Assembly (NCBI RefSeq): GCF_024701375.2
Contig: NZ_CP113910.1
Location: 1 to 64,000 of the forward strand
Direction: 5' to 3'
Length of the DNA: 64,000 nt
Source of the DNA: Streptomyces sp. KMM 9044
Lineage (GTDB): Bacteria > Actinomycetota > Actinomycetes > Streptomycetales > Streptomycetaceae
In this document: positions 7,657 through 17,913 of the stretch, in pieces
Position numbering within the stretch: the stretch's first letter is position 1
How the letters are laid out: the number at the start of each line of letters is the position of its first letter
Translations under genes and position numbers: made by a program
The notes under the pieces: model-generated
Told to the model about the DNA's origin: nothing
Database searches by the model: none
What the model saw: only the letters and a program-made list of their open reading frames with translations

Positions 7657-10600
7657 TCACTCATAGATGTCTCGCTTGATGCCTTGTAGCTTTCTATCGA
7701 GTTTCCAGAGCCTGAACTTCATCCTGAGGGTGGACTTGAGTTGCATGGCGTAGGGGCTACCACCAATCTTGGCCGCGACCCCGCCCCCAATCGCTCCAGT
7801 TCCGCCCGCCCACAATGCGCCCTCCATTGTCGACTTCTTTCCATTCGCGACCACATAGGCAGTAACGCCTGCGCCAATACCGACTGCCACACCGCAGACA
7901 ATCGATGCACCGCAAAGTGCGCCCCCGGCAAAACCGGCGACCCCAATAAGAGCCGCACCTATTTCTTTTCTGTGGTCCCAAACGGAATCAGCGACATCCG
8001 CAGCGGCCGACGCAACCTCCCCCCCGGTTGCATCCCAGGCGTCACCCAGACCGCTGGTAAAGCTGTCCCAGCCGCTTTTCTTGTTCTGAGTGCGCTGCGC
8101 ATTTTCCTTATCTTTTCGGTTGGCATTGTCTATCGCTTGGCGCTGCTGGGCATTGGCGTGGTCGACGTTCCACTGCGCCTGAGTGTAGACGTGGTTCGGG
8201 CCGTAGGAGTTGCGGCCCTGGTTGCCGTAGACGTTGTATCGGCCCTTGCTGGGGTTTGCGAGGATGCGCTTCTTGCTGCCCGGTGTCCAGGGGACATAGC
8301 TGCCGGAGTTGCCGGGGCTGCCGGGGTTTCCGCCTGAAACGGCGGTGTTGGGGCGGGGCTTTGGCTTCTTCGTCGGGCAGGCTTCGTAGCGTCCACCGCA
8401 GGCGAGGTACATGCCGGTGGGATCACTGAAGGTGAGGGGGTTGTTGATGCTGTAGCTGTAGCCGTTGAGGGTTTGTGCCTTGTCCGTTTCGAGCAGTGGG
8501 TCGACGCTGATGAACTGGCCCAGAGCGGGGTCGTACTGGCGGGCACCGATATGCGTGAGGCCGGTGGTGGCGTCGGAGGTCTTTCCAATGAAGCCCTTGT
8601 CGTTGGGCCAGCTGCCAGCCGATGCTCCCCGCGTATTGCCGAAGGGGTCCATGTGGCGCTTGGTGTACGTCTGATCGATGGCGTCGATGGCGAGGGTCGA
8701 GGTGCTGTGGTGGTCCGCCGCCAGGTAGGAGAGTCTGTCGCTGCCGGTTTCGTTGGATCGTACCGCGACGGTGACTTCGTCGGTTCCGTAGTGGCGCTGT
8801 GCCCAGGTGCTGCCGTCGGCGCGGAGGTGCAGTTCGGTGTCGCCGGCGTAGAGGACTCGTTCGCCGCCAGTGGTGCTGCGGATGAGGAGTTCGCCGGCCG
8901 CGTCGTAGAGGTACTCCGTTGCCTTGCCGTCCTCGGTGACCTTGGCGAGGTCGCCTTCCTCGTTCCAGGAGAGGGTCTGCTGCTTGTTCGGTCCGGGTCT
9001 GCTGGTGGTGTTGCCTGCGGCGTCGTAGCTGTAGGTGCGGTTGGGGGCATCACAGTTGGCTGCGGTGCTGGTGGCGGTCAGTGTGTGAGGCTGCTGGCCC
9101 GTGTAGCAGTACGTGGTGGTGGTGTCACCGGTGCTGGTGTGCTTGGTTTCGCTGGTCCGCTGGCTGGAGGAGTTGTAGGTGTAGCTGTTCCAGTACGGGG
9201 CGGGCCCGGACAGTTGGTCGGCATTGCGGGGGGCGGAACAGTCCTGAGAGGAGGGTGTCCAGGCTTCGGTGAGGCGGCGGTAGCTGTCGTAGGTGAAGCA
9301 CTGAGTGTCGGCGGTGGTGGTACCGCCGAGAGTGGCGGGGTCGGAGATCTTGGTGACGTTGCCCGCCTGGTCGTAGGTGTAGTTGAGGTCTTGCGGCCAG
9401 TAGGAGTGGGTCTCATCGGTGACAAAGCTGCGGGTCAGTCTGCCGGTGCCCTCTTCGTACCGGTTGTTGATGTACGCCTTCTTGTGGTCAGGGGTATTCG
9501 CGGCGCCAAGCGTCAGTTTCAGGGGCTGTCCGAGGGCGGAGTAGTCCGTCTCGAGGAGGTAGCCGGTGTGGCCGTTGATCGAGGTGACCATGCCCTGGTC
9601 GTTGTAGCCGTATTCAACGGGCTCAGAGGGCAGTCCGCCGAGCGCGGGTTCCTTGTTGAACTGCAGGCTTCCGTCCGGGTTGTATTCCGTCTCCATCGGG
9701 ATGGTTGCCGGTGCTCCGGCTGCGACCAGGGGGTCGGTGTCGGGGAGGCGGAGTTCGGCGGCAACGGGTCGGGACATGATGTCGTAGGCGGTGATGGCCT
9801 GGGTGTATGCCCTGCCCGTCTTGCCTCCGACGTACCGGGTGCTGTCTACGGGCAGCCCCTTGAGAAGGGTGTCGTAGCTGTGGGCGGTGAGCTGGGTGGC
9901 GTCGCTCTTGGTGCCGCTCCATGTAGCGAGCGGGCGGCCGATCTCGTCGTAGTCGGTCAGAATGCTCTTGCCACGTGAGTCAGTGGCCTTGACCTGCTGG
10001 TCCAAAGCGTTGTACGCCAGTGTTGCCTGGCCCTTGTCGGGGTCGCTGACCTTGGTCTTGCGTCCGTAGAGGTCGTAGCCGTAGGTCCATTTGGCGCCGT
10101 CAGAACCCGTGACGGAGCTTTCCTGACCGTCGAGGGTGTACTGGTGGGTCACGGCCTGGTAGGCGACGCCGGGAGAGCTTCCATACTCGGTGTCGTTGGG
10201 CTGCTCGCCAGCGTAGGTGCGTGTCTCAATGATGCGGCCGCGGATGTCGGTGATGGTGCGTTGTGCGGTGCCGCCTTGGACGGCGGTGGTGGCGGTGGAG
10301 TCGCCGGTGTAGCTGGTAGTGGTGGACCACTTCTCCTTGCCGCCGACGAGCAGGGTGCTGGTGGTGGCTCGTTCGGCACCGTCGTAGACGGTCATGGTCT
10401 GGGAGGGCGACTCACCGTACTCGGCGCGTACGTAGGTGCCGTTGGGGGTGCTGGAGGTGTCGAAGATGTCGGCGTGTGTTTCGTAGGCCAGGCCGCGGGT
10501 GTCATAGCGGGTGTCCGTCAGCAGCCGGCCGCCAAGGGGGGTCGGTGTCTGAGTCTGGACGGGACGCAGCAGGGAGTCGTAGAGGGAGTAGCTGGTGTTG

Positions 10601-13600
10601 TAGGTCTTTCTGTCTTTCTTGAGGGTGGAGGTGGAGACCCAGGATGGGCCCGTGGTGTTGAGCTGGTACTTGAGGGTGATGTTGGCGGCGTAATCTGTGG
10701 CCTTGGGTTGGTTGGGGAGCCATACAGCCGTCAGGCGGCCGAGGGAGTCGTAGGTCTGTTCGGTCTTTTTCGAGTTGGCGTCGTAGGACCGGATGGGCTG
10801 GCCTCGGCGTGGGTCGAGGAAGGCCACGGACTGGTGGCCCTTGGCGTTGATGGTGATGGTGCGGGTAAGGGGGCCTGCGTCGGCGGGCGTGTAGGCGATG
10901 GTGCTGGTCTTGTTGTCGGCGTTCGTGGTGCTCAGCGGGCGGCCGAGGCTGTCATGGGTAGTTGTGGTGACGGCCTGCCAGCCGGAGGGATTGCGCTGCC
11001 CGTTGCTGTCGGCCGTCGCTGCGTAGCCGGTGGGGCGACCGGTCCAGGTCACCAGCCCTTTGATCGGGGTCTGGTTCGGTGTCCAGGTGGTTGCTGCCGG
11101 GTTGTCGTAAACGGTGGCGGTGTCGGCCAGGACGTCGCCGCGCGTTGTGGAGGTGCTGGGAAGGCTGAGTGCGGTGTCGAGGACGGAGCAGGCCTGGCCG
11201 ACGGTGCGGGTGCGGGAGACCAGGTTGGTGATGCCTGCGTCGGCGTTGCGGGCGTACCAGGTCCGGGTGCAGGTGTTGTCGCCGCCCTTGCCGACTTGCC
11301 CGGCGTCCTCCACGAGGACGGGCATGCCGTAGTCGTCGTAGGTGGTGCCGACGGCGTGGGCGCGCCAGGTCTTAGACGCGGCCAGGTAGGTGTGGGTGGT
11401 TGTCTTCTTGGTGCGGACATAGCGGGCGACGTGGTCGTCGGCTTCCGGGGCGGTCTGCCGGGCGGTTTCCTTGGACCACGGGTCGTTGACGACGGACTCG
11501 ATGGGTGTGCTGCCGTTGTAGGTGACCTGCTGGCGCAGTTGGCCGGCGTACTGGTCGGCATCGGTGATGGCTGCGATGCCGAGGGCGGGTGCGGCGAGAG
11601 GTGCGGTGCTTACGCTACGTGTGGTGCCGTCGCTTTGTTTGTCTCCGTCCATGCCCTGCATGTAGAGGGAGACGGTCTTGGAACGGGTGGTGTCGGTGGC
11701 GCCGGTATAGGTGGTGACCTGGCGGTAGCCGCGCCAGTCGGACCAGGTCCGCTCGTCCTTCGGCGTGAAGGGGCTGTCGGCGTGGTGCCAGGCGGCGCCG
11801 CTGTAGTCGTAGGCGTGCTCGACTGGCAGGTTGCCCGTGCCTGGGTCCGATTCGAGGACTGCGGTCACGCGGTACTTGTGGAACCAGTCGATGGAGGCTT
11901 CGGGATTGCCGTTGATGTTCCAGTACTGCGGGAAGCAGTTGCGGGTATTGGTGTCCGCCGGAGCGTCGATGACCTGGCTTCGGACGCACTCGGGTGAGGA
12001 CAGGGTGACGGTGGTGACGCCTCCGGTCTCGGAGGTGATGGTGGAGATCCGCGGCCTGGTCAGCGGCAGGATGTCGTCGGTGCCGTCGACCCGGTTCTCT
12101 CGCCACTGGTAGGTGAAGCTGACGGGGTTCGTCGTGATGTCCGCTGATCCGGTCTTGCCGGTCCGTTTGATCGTCTGAAGGGTCAGGACGTGGTCGGAGG
12201 TGTCGCCGTCGAGGTCTCCGCCGTCCTCGTACTTCTGGGTGAACGCCCAGGAGTCGACGGGCTGGTAGTTGTTGTCAGCCGCTGACCAGGAGTGGGTGCT
12301 GATGCCGGTGAGCCGCTTGAGTGAGAAGAATGAAGGGCTGGTCGCGAGGCAGTCGGTGTCGCCGTCGGTGCAGATGGAGTCGAAGGGCACGTCGGGCCAC
12401 TGGTCGGCCGTGTCCTTCGTCAGCGGGGCGCAGTCGGAGGTGGTGCAGCGGTCGGAGTAGCTGAAGGTGACCTTCGCGTCGGCCTTGTCGGTGAACAGAG
12501 CACCCTTGCGGAGGCCGTACTGGATCTCCTTCAGGTAGCCTCCGCGGGTGTAGGAGGCATTGGCTGTGCTTGCCTTGTTCTTCTTGTAATGGTTCGACTC
12601 TTTTGTGTACCAGTAGGTTGTGGCATTGCCGCTGGTGTCCACGACATAGTCGAGGTTCCAGCGCCATGCCTGGGTCTCGGCGCGGTCGGCGAAGGCATCG
12701 CCGTTGGCGTATCCGGGCTCGCCCGTGTCATCGCCGAAGACCGGGGCGGTCCACACGGAGTTGGTGCGCTCGTCGGTAGCGCCGTCGAGCTTGTGCTTGC
12801 CGAAGACGTACTGGGTGCCGTCGCCGGTGGTGACGGTCCAGTACTCGCCGTTGTCATCACCGTTGACCGGGGTGGCGGACGTGTGGCGGGTGACCTTGGA
12901 GGCGTCGTCACCGGCCAGATGCCAGGTGCTGTCCCATGAGCCTGACTTCTTGACCAGCCGGGTGGACTTCCCGTTCAGGACGAGCTGAGCGTTGTCGTAC
13001 TTCCAGCAGCGGTCGAAGACGTCTTTGTGCCCGTCGTCGTCGCAAGAGCCGTAGCTTCGCTCGATGTAGGACTCAGTGAGGGAGAAGCCCTCGCCGAGGG
13101 CGCTGCCTTGGTTGTTCGTGGTCGCGGTGCGGCCGTCGACACTGCCTGAGTCGTAGGAAAGGGCCAGAGCCGGTTCTGGTCCTGCGGCGGCCGGCGGGAG
13201 AGTGAAGTCGTAGTCCCAGGTGTAGGAGCCGGAATTGCCGCCCGCTGCCCAGGAGGACGAAGTGGAGAGCGGGGTGGCCGAGTAGTCGCCGGCACCCGAC
13301 GGGGCGGGCCCCGCGCTGGCCGCAGCGGCAAGTGCGAGAACTGTCATGCTGCCGCTGTCACTGCTCGTGCGGAGCTGGGTGGCAGGTCCTGATTCGGCGG
13401 TGAGGCTGATCGGGGCGGTGACTGTCTGCGAGGTGATGTCGTTGTGCGAGGTCAGAGGCGTCTGCTTGCGGCAGGCTGCTTTGTCGGGAGTGGTCAGGGC
13501 GCAGGCCGGGAGTTCGACGAGGCGGAGGCGCGCACCCCAGGCGCCGCCGGCGGCGGCAGCGAACTTGCTGTAGTCGATGGTGAGACGGGCTGAGCCACTG

Positions 13601-14094
13601 GCGTCGCTGATGGCAGTGAGCAGGACGCCGGTGACGTCGGCCTTCGCCGCCGCCTTCTGGTCCAGGACAGTGATCCGTGCCTTGGATCCGGGCTTGAGTG
13701 ACTTCTTGTCCTCGTGCGCCGACAAGGTGACGGGGAGATCGCCGGCCTTACCGGATACGCCACCGGCCTTGAGTGTGAAGGCTTTACTTCCGGACTTCGG
13801 CCAGGATGCGGTTGCCTCGGCCTTCGCCTTGTGTGACCGGGCGGCGCTGGCTGCCTTGTCGGCAGCGACCTTCTTGCGTGCCTTCTTGGCGCCGGGCTCG
13901 TCGGCCTTCTTCACCTCGGTGACACGCTGCTCTGGCAGGCCAGGGTCTCCCAGAGCCTTGGGGCCGTCCTGGGCGAATGCCACCTGACCGGTCGGCATCA
14001 TCAGTGCTGCGGTCAGCACTCCGACTACCGTGGTGAGGCGTTTGCGCCCCGATTTTCCTTCCCAGAACCGTGTTCTGCGTATGCCATGCATCAT
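7657..14094 (-). CDS. Secreted RHS/YD-repeat protein
   Basis: The start at ATG 14094 gives 2145 aa with a Sec-type signal peptide (GRKRLTTVVGVLTAALMMPT, cleavage near AFAQDG); an upstream GTG-like start at 14187 is less likely. After a roughly 250-residue N-terminal region come a long series of YD/RHS repeats, for example YDSLGRLTAVWLP, YDLYGRKTKVSDP and YDEIGRPLATW. The RHS-associated core (ARQYDPALGQFISVDPLLET, then NPLTFSDPTG) follows. The variable C-terminal tail of about 260 residues holds a Gly/Ala-rich hydrophobic segment (AALIGVAGFAGGALCGASIV) and a basic end (LRMKFRLWKLDRKLQGIKRD). The layout fits an RHS shell carrying a C-terminal effector. I cannot name the tail. The secreted LamG gene lies directly upstream, a combination common in Streptomyces. 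Confidence 0.9.
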   Translation of the reverse strand: MMHGIRRTRFWEGKSGRKRLTTVVGVLTAALMMPTGQVAFAQDGPKALGDPGLPEQRVTEVKKADEPGAKKARKKVAADKAASAARSHKAKAEATASWPKSGSKAFTLKAGGVSGKAGDLPVTLSAHEDKKSLKPGSKARITVLDQKAAAKADVTGVLLTAISDASGSARLTIDYSKFAAAAGGAWGARLRLVELPACALTTPDKAACRKQTPLTSHNDITSQTVTAPISLTAESGPATQLRTSSDSGSMTVLALAAAASAGPAPSGAGDYSATPLSTSSSWAAGGNSGSYTWDYDFTLPPAAAGPEPALALSYDSGSVDGRTATTNNQGSALGEGFSLTESYIERSYGSCDDDGHKDVFDRCWKYDNAQLVLNGKSTRLVKKSGSWDSTWHLAGDDASKVTRHTSATPVNGDDNGEYWTVTTGDGTQYVFGKHKLDGATDERTNSVWTAPVFGDDTGEPGYANGDAFADRAETQAWRWNLDYVVDTSGNATTYWYTKESNHYKKNKASTANASYTRGGYLKEIQYGLRKGALFTDKADAKVTFSYSDRCTTSDCAPLTKDTADQWPDVPFDSICTDGDTDCLATSPSFFSLKRLTGISTHSWSAADNNYQPVDSWAFTQKYEDGGDLDGDTSDHVLTLQTIKRTGKTGSADITTNPVSFTYQWRENRVDGTDDILPLTRPRISTITSETGGVTTVTLSSPECVRSQVIDAPADTNTRNCFPQYWNINGNPEASIDWFHKYRVTAVLESDPGTGNLPVEHAYDYSGAAWHHADSPFTPKDERTWSDWRGYRQVTTYTGATDTTRSKTVSLYMQGMDGDKQSDGTTRSVSTAPLAAPALGIAAITDADQYAGQLRQQVTYNGSTPIESVVNDPWSKETARQTAPEADDHVARYVRTKKTTTHTYLAASKTWRAHAVGTTYDDYGMPVLVEDAGQVGKGGDNTCTRTWYARNADAGITNLVSRTRTVGQACSVLDTALSLPSTSTTRGDVLADTATVYDNPAATTWTPNQTPIKGLVTWTGRPTGYAATADSNGQRNPSGWQAVTTTTHDSLGRPLSTTNADNKTSTIAYTPADAGPLTRTITINAKGHQSVAFLDPRRGQPIRSYDANSKKTEQTYDSLGRLTAVWLPNQPKATDYAANITLKYQLNTTGPSWVSTSTLKKDRKTYNTSYSLYDSLLRPVQTQTPTPLGGRLLTDTRYDTRGLAYETHADIFDTSSTPNGTYVRAEYGESPSQTMTVYDGAERATTSTLLVGGKEKWSTTTSYTGDSTATTAVQGGTAQRTITDIRGRIIETRTYAGEQPNDTEYGSSPGVAYQAVTHQYTLDGQESSVTGSDGAKWTYGYDLYGRKTKVSDPDKGQATLAYNALDQQVKATDSRGKSILTDYDEIGRPLATWSGTKSDATQLTAHSYDTLLKGLPVDSTRYVGGKTGRAYTQAITAYDIMSRPVAAELRLPDTDPLVAAGAPATIPMETEYNPDGSLQFNKEPALGGLPSEPVEYGYNDQGMVTSINGHTGYLLETDYSALGQPLKLTLGAANTPDHKKAYINNRYEEGTGRLTRSFVTDETHSYWPQDLNYTYDQAGNVTKISDPATLGGTTTADTQCFTYDSYRRLTEAWTPSSQDCSAPRNADQLSGPAPYWNSYTYNSSSQRTSETKHTSTGDTTTTYCYTGQQPHTLTATSTAANCDAPNRTYSYDAAGNTTSRPGPNKQQTLSWNEEGDLAKVTEDGKATEYLYDAAGELLIRSTTGGERVLYAGDTELHLRADGSTWAQRHYGTDEVTVAVRSNETGSDRLSYLAADHHSTSTLAIDAIDQTYTKRHMDPFGNTRGASAGSWPNDKGFIGKTSDATTGLTHIGARQYDPALGQFISVDPLLETDKAQTLNGYSYSINNPLTFSDPTGMYLACGGRYEACPTKKPKPRPNTAVSGGNPGSPGNSGSYVPWTPGSKKRILANPSKGRYNVYGNQGRNSYGPNHVYTQAQWNVDHANAQQRQAIDNANRKDKENAQRTQNKKSGWDSFTSGLGDAWDATGGEVASAAADVADSVWDHRKEIGAALIGVAGFAGGALCGASIVCGVAVGIGAGVTAYVVANGKKSTMEGALWAGGTGAIGGGVAAKIGGSPYAMQLKSTLRMKFRLWKLDRKLQGIKRDIYE

Positions 14095-14155
14095 GACTGT
14101 CCGTCCCCACCCTGAAGTGCTGCGAACTACAACCGACCAGTGACATGTACTGAAG

Positions 14156-14189
14156 GGGTGGTGCGGTCTGCTTGAGGACCGCACCACCC
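14156..14189. terminator. Hairpin between LamG and RHS genes
   Basis: A perfect 13-bp stem (14156-14168 with 14177-14189) with an 8-base loop lies in the 105-bp gap between the two genes. It could end or attenuate the LamG transcript before the RHS gene. Confidence 0.6.
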
Positions 14190-14199
14190 TGTATGTGGG

Positions 14200-17100
14200 T
14201 CAGTCGCCCACGTAGGACTCGACCTGCGCGGAGCCGGCCATCGCCCCGGCCCACAGCCTCACGCTGGAGATCTGGGCGGGCAGATGGTGCTTCCACGCTC
14301 CGCTCATGTACGCGGTGCCTACAGCGAACTCACCGCTGCCAATCTTTGCCGTGTAGGACGTGGTCTCGCCCTTGTCCACGTAGCTGATGTAGAGACCGAC
14401 CTTGCCGTCAACGGAGTCGTGGATACCGGTCAGCCGGACATCGCTGCCCACCTCGACTTCGTCGGAGACGACCCCGGAGAAGGTGCCGTCGGTGTTGAGA
14501 CGGCCGAAGCGCCACTCGCCGAGCAGCCTTGTTTCCTCTTCGAGGGTCTCTTCGTTCCACACCGTGTCCTTGCCGGCCAGCCGGTACCACATGCCCCAGG
14601 CTGAGCCGTCCTGTGCCCGCTGTCCGAAGACCTGCCCGGTGTAGCCGATCGGCTTGGAGGCGATCGCATCCTTGTCCAGCTGTACGAGGGCACTCGCCGT
14701 GAACGACGCGCTGTCGTCCACCAGCGGACCGCTCGCGGTAGCCGCGTCGTCGACGCCGTCGAACACGATCGTGTCCTGCTCGATATGAGCTCCGCCCGAC
14801 AGGTTCAGCGTCTTGTCGTAGCCGGAGGTTGCGTCTGTGATCGAGGTGCTGCTGGTGCTGGTCGGGGTGAAGTCCGCCATCAGCTCGACACCGGCGTAGC
14901 TCTGTGAGGTCAGCAGCTTGGCTTCGTCCTGCAGCTCCTCCGGTCCGAGGGCGTGCTGCCAGACAGTCACCTCATCGATGGAACCGTGCATGAAGTCCTT
15001 GTAGGCGTCAGCATGCATCACGCGCCCGATCTGCAGTGGCCCGTCTGCTTCCCACGCATCACCCGCTGGTGTGCTGCCCTGCGGCACACCGTTCACGTAG
15101 AGGCTGATCGTTTTGTCCTGCGCGTTGTGAACGCCAGCGACATGGGTCCACACACCACGAGGAGAGGGCTGCTTCGACTTGATCTCGTGATAAGTCGCAT
15201 CGGAAGACAGCGTGCGCATGCTCCACGTATTGCCGCTGGATGCGTCGTAGCTGAGATAGAAGGGGCTGTACTTTTTGGCGAACGGGCTCGTGGTGGGCGT
15301 CTGCCCCATAACCGTCAAGGTGTGACTGGCAGCAGGATCCACTCGCACCCACGCCGCGACCGTGTACGAGGAACGGGTCTCCAGCACCTGGCCGTCGGTG
15401 GCGGCATAGTCATCGACCCCGTCCAGCACCAGTCCCCGGTCCGTGACTTCATCCTGCAGCGGGGCACCGTCGGCGGCGAACTTGATCAGACCGCGGCGCC
15501 CCCGGTCATCGCGTGTGGCACCAGCGAGAGTGGCGTCGTCGCTGCCGTCCACGGTTGCGGCATCCACGGCTGTTGCTCCGCTGGTTTCGGCGAAGTGCCA
15601 TCGGCCGGCCGGTTCCGTCGTGGCAACAAGGAAGTCGATTACGCCTTCGGAGCCGTAGCGGCCCGCTCCCACGTTGTCCTTGGCTCTGACATACAGGGTG
15701 TGAAGCCCCGCCCGCTTCGGGGTGACCTTGATGGTCGCAGTGGATCCGGCGATGTCCGGGGACCAGGCCGCCTCCTGCGACATGCGGTACTGATACGCGA
15801 CCACGTTCGCCTCGCCACGGACGGTGAATGTGGCCTCCGCGTTGGGCGCACCGGCACTGGGGCAGTCATTCGTGACGCAAGGCAGGTACGGCGTGCCAAC
15901 GGTGATCGTCGGGGCTTCCGGGCGGCTGGAGTCGACTGTGAAGTAGCACCAGCCCGTGGTCGAGGCGTTGGACGGGCCGGGCAGTTGGTTCTTGCCCTCG
16001 TTGTAGTAGGAGCGAGTCCATGACCGGTACCGGTACAAGCCCCCGTCGGCCAGGGTGGGTGTTTCCCCCGTGAGCCGGTGGTTGTCTCCCACGTACCCGG
16101 TGGTTGGACGTTCCATCTCAGTGATGGCATTCGTCCAGGTGCCGTCGGAAAGCTTCTTGTCCACGTCCATGGCGACCCGCAGCTGCGCCTCCGACTCACC
16201 ACCAGGAGCCGTCTGAGGGGTGGATGTCAGGACGGGTGTCGGGTCGGAGACCATGGTCGGTGCCGACTCTTTGACCGAACATGTGTGGCTCGTACCGCTC
16301 GCGAGACCGATGTTCGACGGCTTGGCCGGCAGTCCGACGAAGTCCACTGCAAGCGTCGCGTCGTTCTTGAACCGCTTCCACGCCGCCGTGTCCGTCTCGT
16401 CATGTGCCTTCAGCATTAGCGTGAGACGCGAGAACTTCCCCTCTGCGAAGCTCCGTACGGTGGCGGTCAGGTTCTCATTCGGCTCATCCGGCAGGTTGTC
16501 GTTGAACTCGATCGGTGCATCAGGCGAATTCGGATCACACAAAGAACCACGACCGGCCGACACGTGACGGTCAACCATGGTGTCCCACCCGCCCTGCGGA
16601 CGCGTGGCCCAGGTCGTGGCGGAGGAGATGTTGTCTGGGGTGCGGACCAGATCCACCCACCGCGGTTCGCACTGGAACGCCCACGGCTCGGTGATGCGGA
16701 AGGTGGCGTCCAGGACATGCTTGCCCTTCAGGCTCGCGGGCGAGAACTCGAAGTACAGCCGCTGCACGTAGCCCGGCCCGCACTTGTGGCCGTTCCAGGT
16801 ACCGCACTTGCCCATGCCCATGCCGCGGCCGTCGCTGCCGTTGCCCCAGCCGTAGGACTCGTAGCCGTCGTTGCGCAACAGGGTTCGCTCCGCCTCGCCC
16901 CAGGAGACGGTGGGATCGATGAAGATCGGAAACGCCCCGGACTCGGTACTGGTGAGCAGTTGCGGGTCCGAGACGACAGCCAGGCTGTCCTTGTCGACCG
17001 TGACGTCCATGCGCACGACCTCATCGCCCTGCCCCGGCGCGAGTCCAGTACCCGAGGGCGCCGTCTCCGACGGATCGCCCGGGACAACCGGATCGTCAAG

Positions 17101-17913
17101 TGCTGTGACAGCGGTGCCCAGCTGAGTGGTGGTGCCGTCCGGCTGCGGGTCGGCCTGTTTGCCGGCGGAGTTCCACATCTGAGCCGTGGGGGCCTTGAAC
17201 ACCGTGTTTCCGTCGCCGTCGACAGCCGCCAGGTTGCCGGCCGCTCCCTTGCGCACGGTCAGGCCCTTGGTCTTCAAGCCGAAGGTGGGCTCCTTCACTT
17301 GCGGCAGCGCAGCTGCCTCGGGCGTCTTGACCACCAGCACTTGCTGGAAGCTTTCGACCGTAGCCGTAACCTGCAAGTCCACATCCGGCAGGACGTTCGG
17401 GTAGACCGCGCTCGCACCGTCCAGCACTGGCTCGGGCAGTTCGCCCGGCCAGCTCAGCTCGAGTGACTGGCCGCTCTCGGAAATCCGCGCCAGCGGATCA
17501 TCCTCACCACCGCCGGAGAACGACATCGGCACAGCAGCTGCCTTCGGGCCGACCGAACCGTCCGCCCGCCGCACCAACGTCGGATCAGGACTCAGCCACC
17601 CACCATCCGAGTCCTCCACCCGAACCGGGACAGAGGACTCCTCAAGAGTGAAGGAGAACCCGTCTGGATTGGCAAAGACTGTGGTCCGCTCCGACCGCTC
17701 CCCCACCACCTCGACCCGCTCGCCCGACTCAGCAGCCTTGGCAAGCGCCCGCTGGCCCTCTGTCAACGTTGTCGGCTCCGAGTCCGCAGCCGGAGCAGCC
17801 GATGCTGTCGGCAACGCCATCACCGACAACATCGACGCCAGCGTCACGCTGACCGCAGCCCCACGTCTGAGCCTCAACACACGACTCCCCCACCACAACT
17901 TCACAGTTCCCAC
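14200..17913 (-). CDS. Secreted LamG/DNRLRE-domain protein
   Basis: The product is 1237 aa from GTG 17913 (GTG 17904 is an alternative). A signal peptide follows the basic start, with cleavage near ASAAPA. Residues about 330-500 resemble a DNRLRE-type beta domain (IDPTVSWGEAERTLLRN, then YVQRLYFEFSPASLKGKHV). Fibronectin-like segments follow, then two concanavalin-type LamG domains near residues 790-990 (SSYTVAAWVRVDPAASHTLT and DEVTVWQHALGPEELQDEAK) and 1040-1230. Such proteins regularly precede RHS genes in Streptomyces and probably present or anchor them outside the cell. The gene is intact. Confidence 0.88.
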   Translation of the reverse strand: MGTVKLWWGSRVLRLRRGAAVSVTLASMLSVMALPTASAAPAADSEPTTLTEGQRALAKAAESGERVEVVGERSERTTVFANPDGFSFTLEESSVPVRVEDSDGGWLSPDPTLVRRADGSVGPKAAAVPMSFSGGGEDDPLARISESGQSLELSWPGELPEPVLDGASAVYPNVLPDVDLQVTATVESFQQVLVVKTPEAAALPQVKEPTFGLKTKGLTVRKGAAGNLAAVDGDGNTVFKAPTAQMWNSAGKQADPQPDGTTTQLGTAVTALDDPVVPGDPSETAPSGTGLAPGQGDEVVRMDVTVDKDSLAVVSDPQLLTSTESGAFPIFIDPTVSWGEAERTLLRNDGYESYGWGNGSDGRGMGMGKCGTWNGHKCGPGYVQRLYFEFSPASLKGKHVLDATFRITEPWAFQCEPRWVDLVRTPDNISSATTWATRPQGGWDTMVDRHVSAGRGSLCDPNSPDAPIEFNDNLPDEPNENLTATVRSFAEGKFSRLTLMLKAHDETDTAAWKRFKNDATLAVDFVGLPAKPSNIGLASGTSHTCSVKESAPTMVSDPTPVLTSTPQTAPGGESEAQLRVAMDVDKKLSDGTWTNAITEMERPTTGYVGDNHRLTGETPTLADGGLYRYRSWTRSYYNEGKNQLPGPSNASTTGWCYFTVDSSRPEAPTITVGTPYLPCVTNDCPSAGAPNAEATFTVRGEANVVAYQYRMSQEAAWSPDIAGSTATIKVTPKRAGLHTLYVRAKDNVGAGRYGSEGVIDFLVATTEPAGRWHFAETSGATAVDAATVDGSDDATLAGATRDDRGRRGLIKFAADGAPLQDEVTDRGLVLDGVDDYAATDGQVLETRSSYTVAAWVRVDPAASHTLTVMGQTPTTSPFAKKYSPFYLSYDASSGNTWSMRTLSSDATYHEIKSKQPSPRGVWTHVAGVHNAQDKTISLYVNGVPQGSTPAGDAWEADGPLQIGRVMHADAYKDFMHGSIDEVTVWQHALGPEELQDEAKLLTSQSYAGVELMADFTPTSTSSTSITDATSGYDKTLNLSGGAHIEQDTIVFDGVDDAATASGPLVDDSASFTASALVQLDKDAIASKPIGYTGQVFGQRAQDGSAWGMWYRLAGKDTVWNEETLEEETRLLGEWRFGRLNTDGTFSGVVSDEVEVGSDVRLTGIHDSVDGKVGLYISYVDKGETTSYTAKIGSGEFAVGTAYMSGAWKHHLPAQISSVRLWAGAMAGSAQVESYVGD

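Noticed and set aside
10144..11997. 617-codon rightward frame inside the RHS gene
   Set aside because: Gly/Val-rich antisense shadow of the YD repeats, without a ribosome site or known motif.
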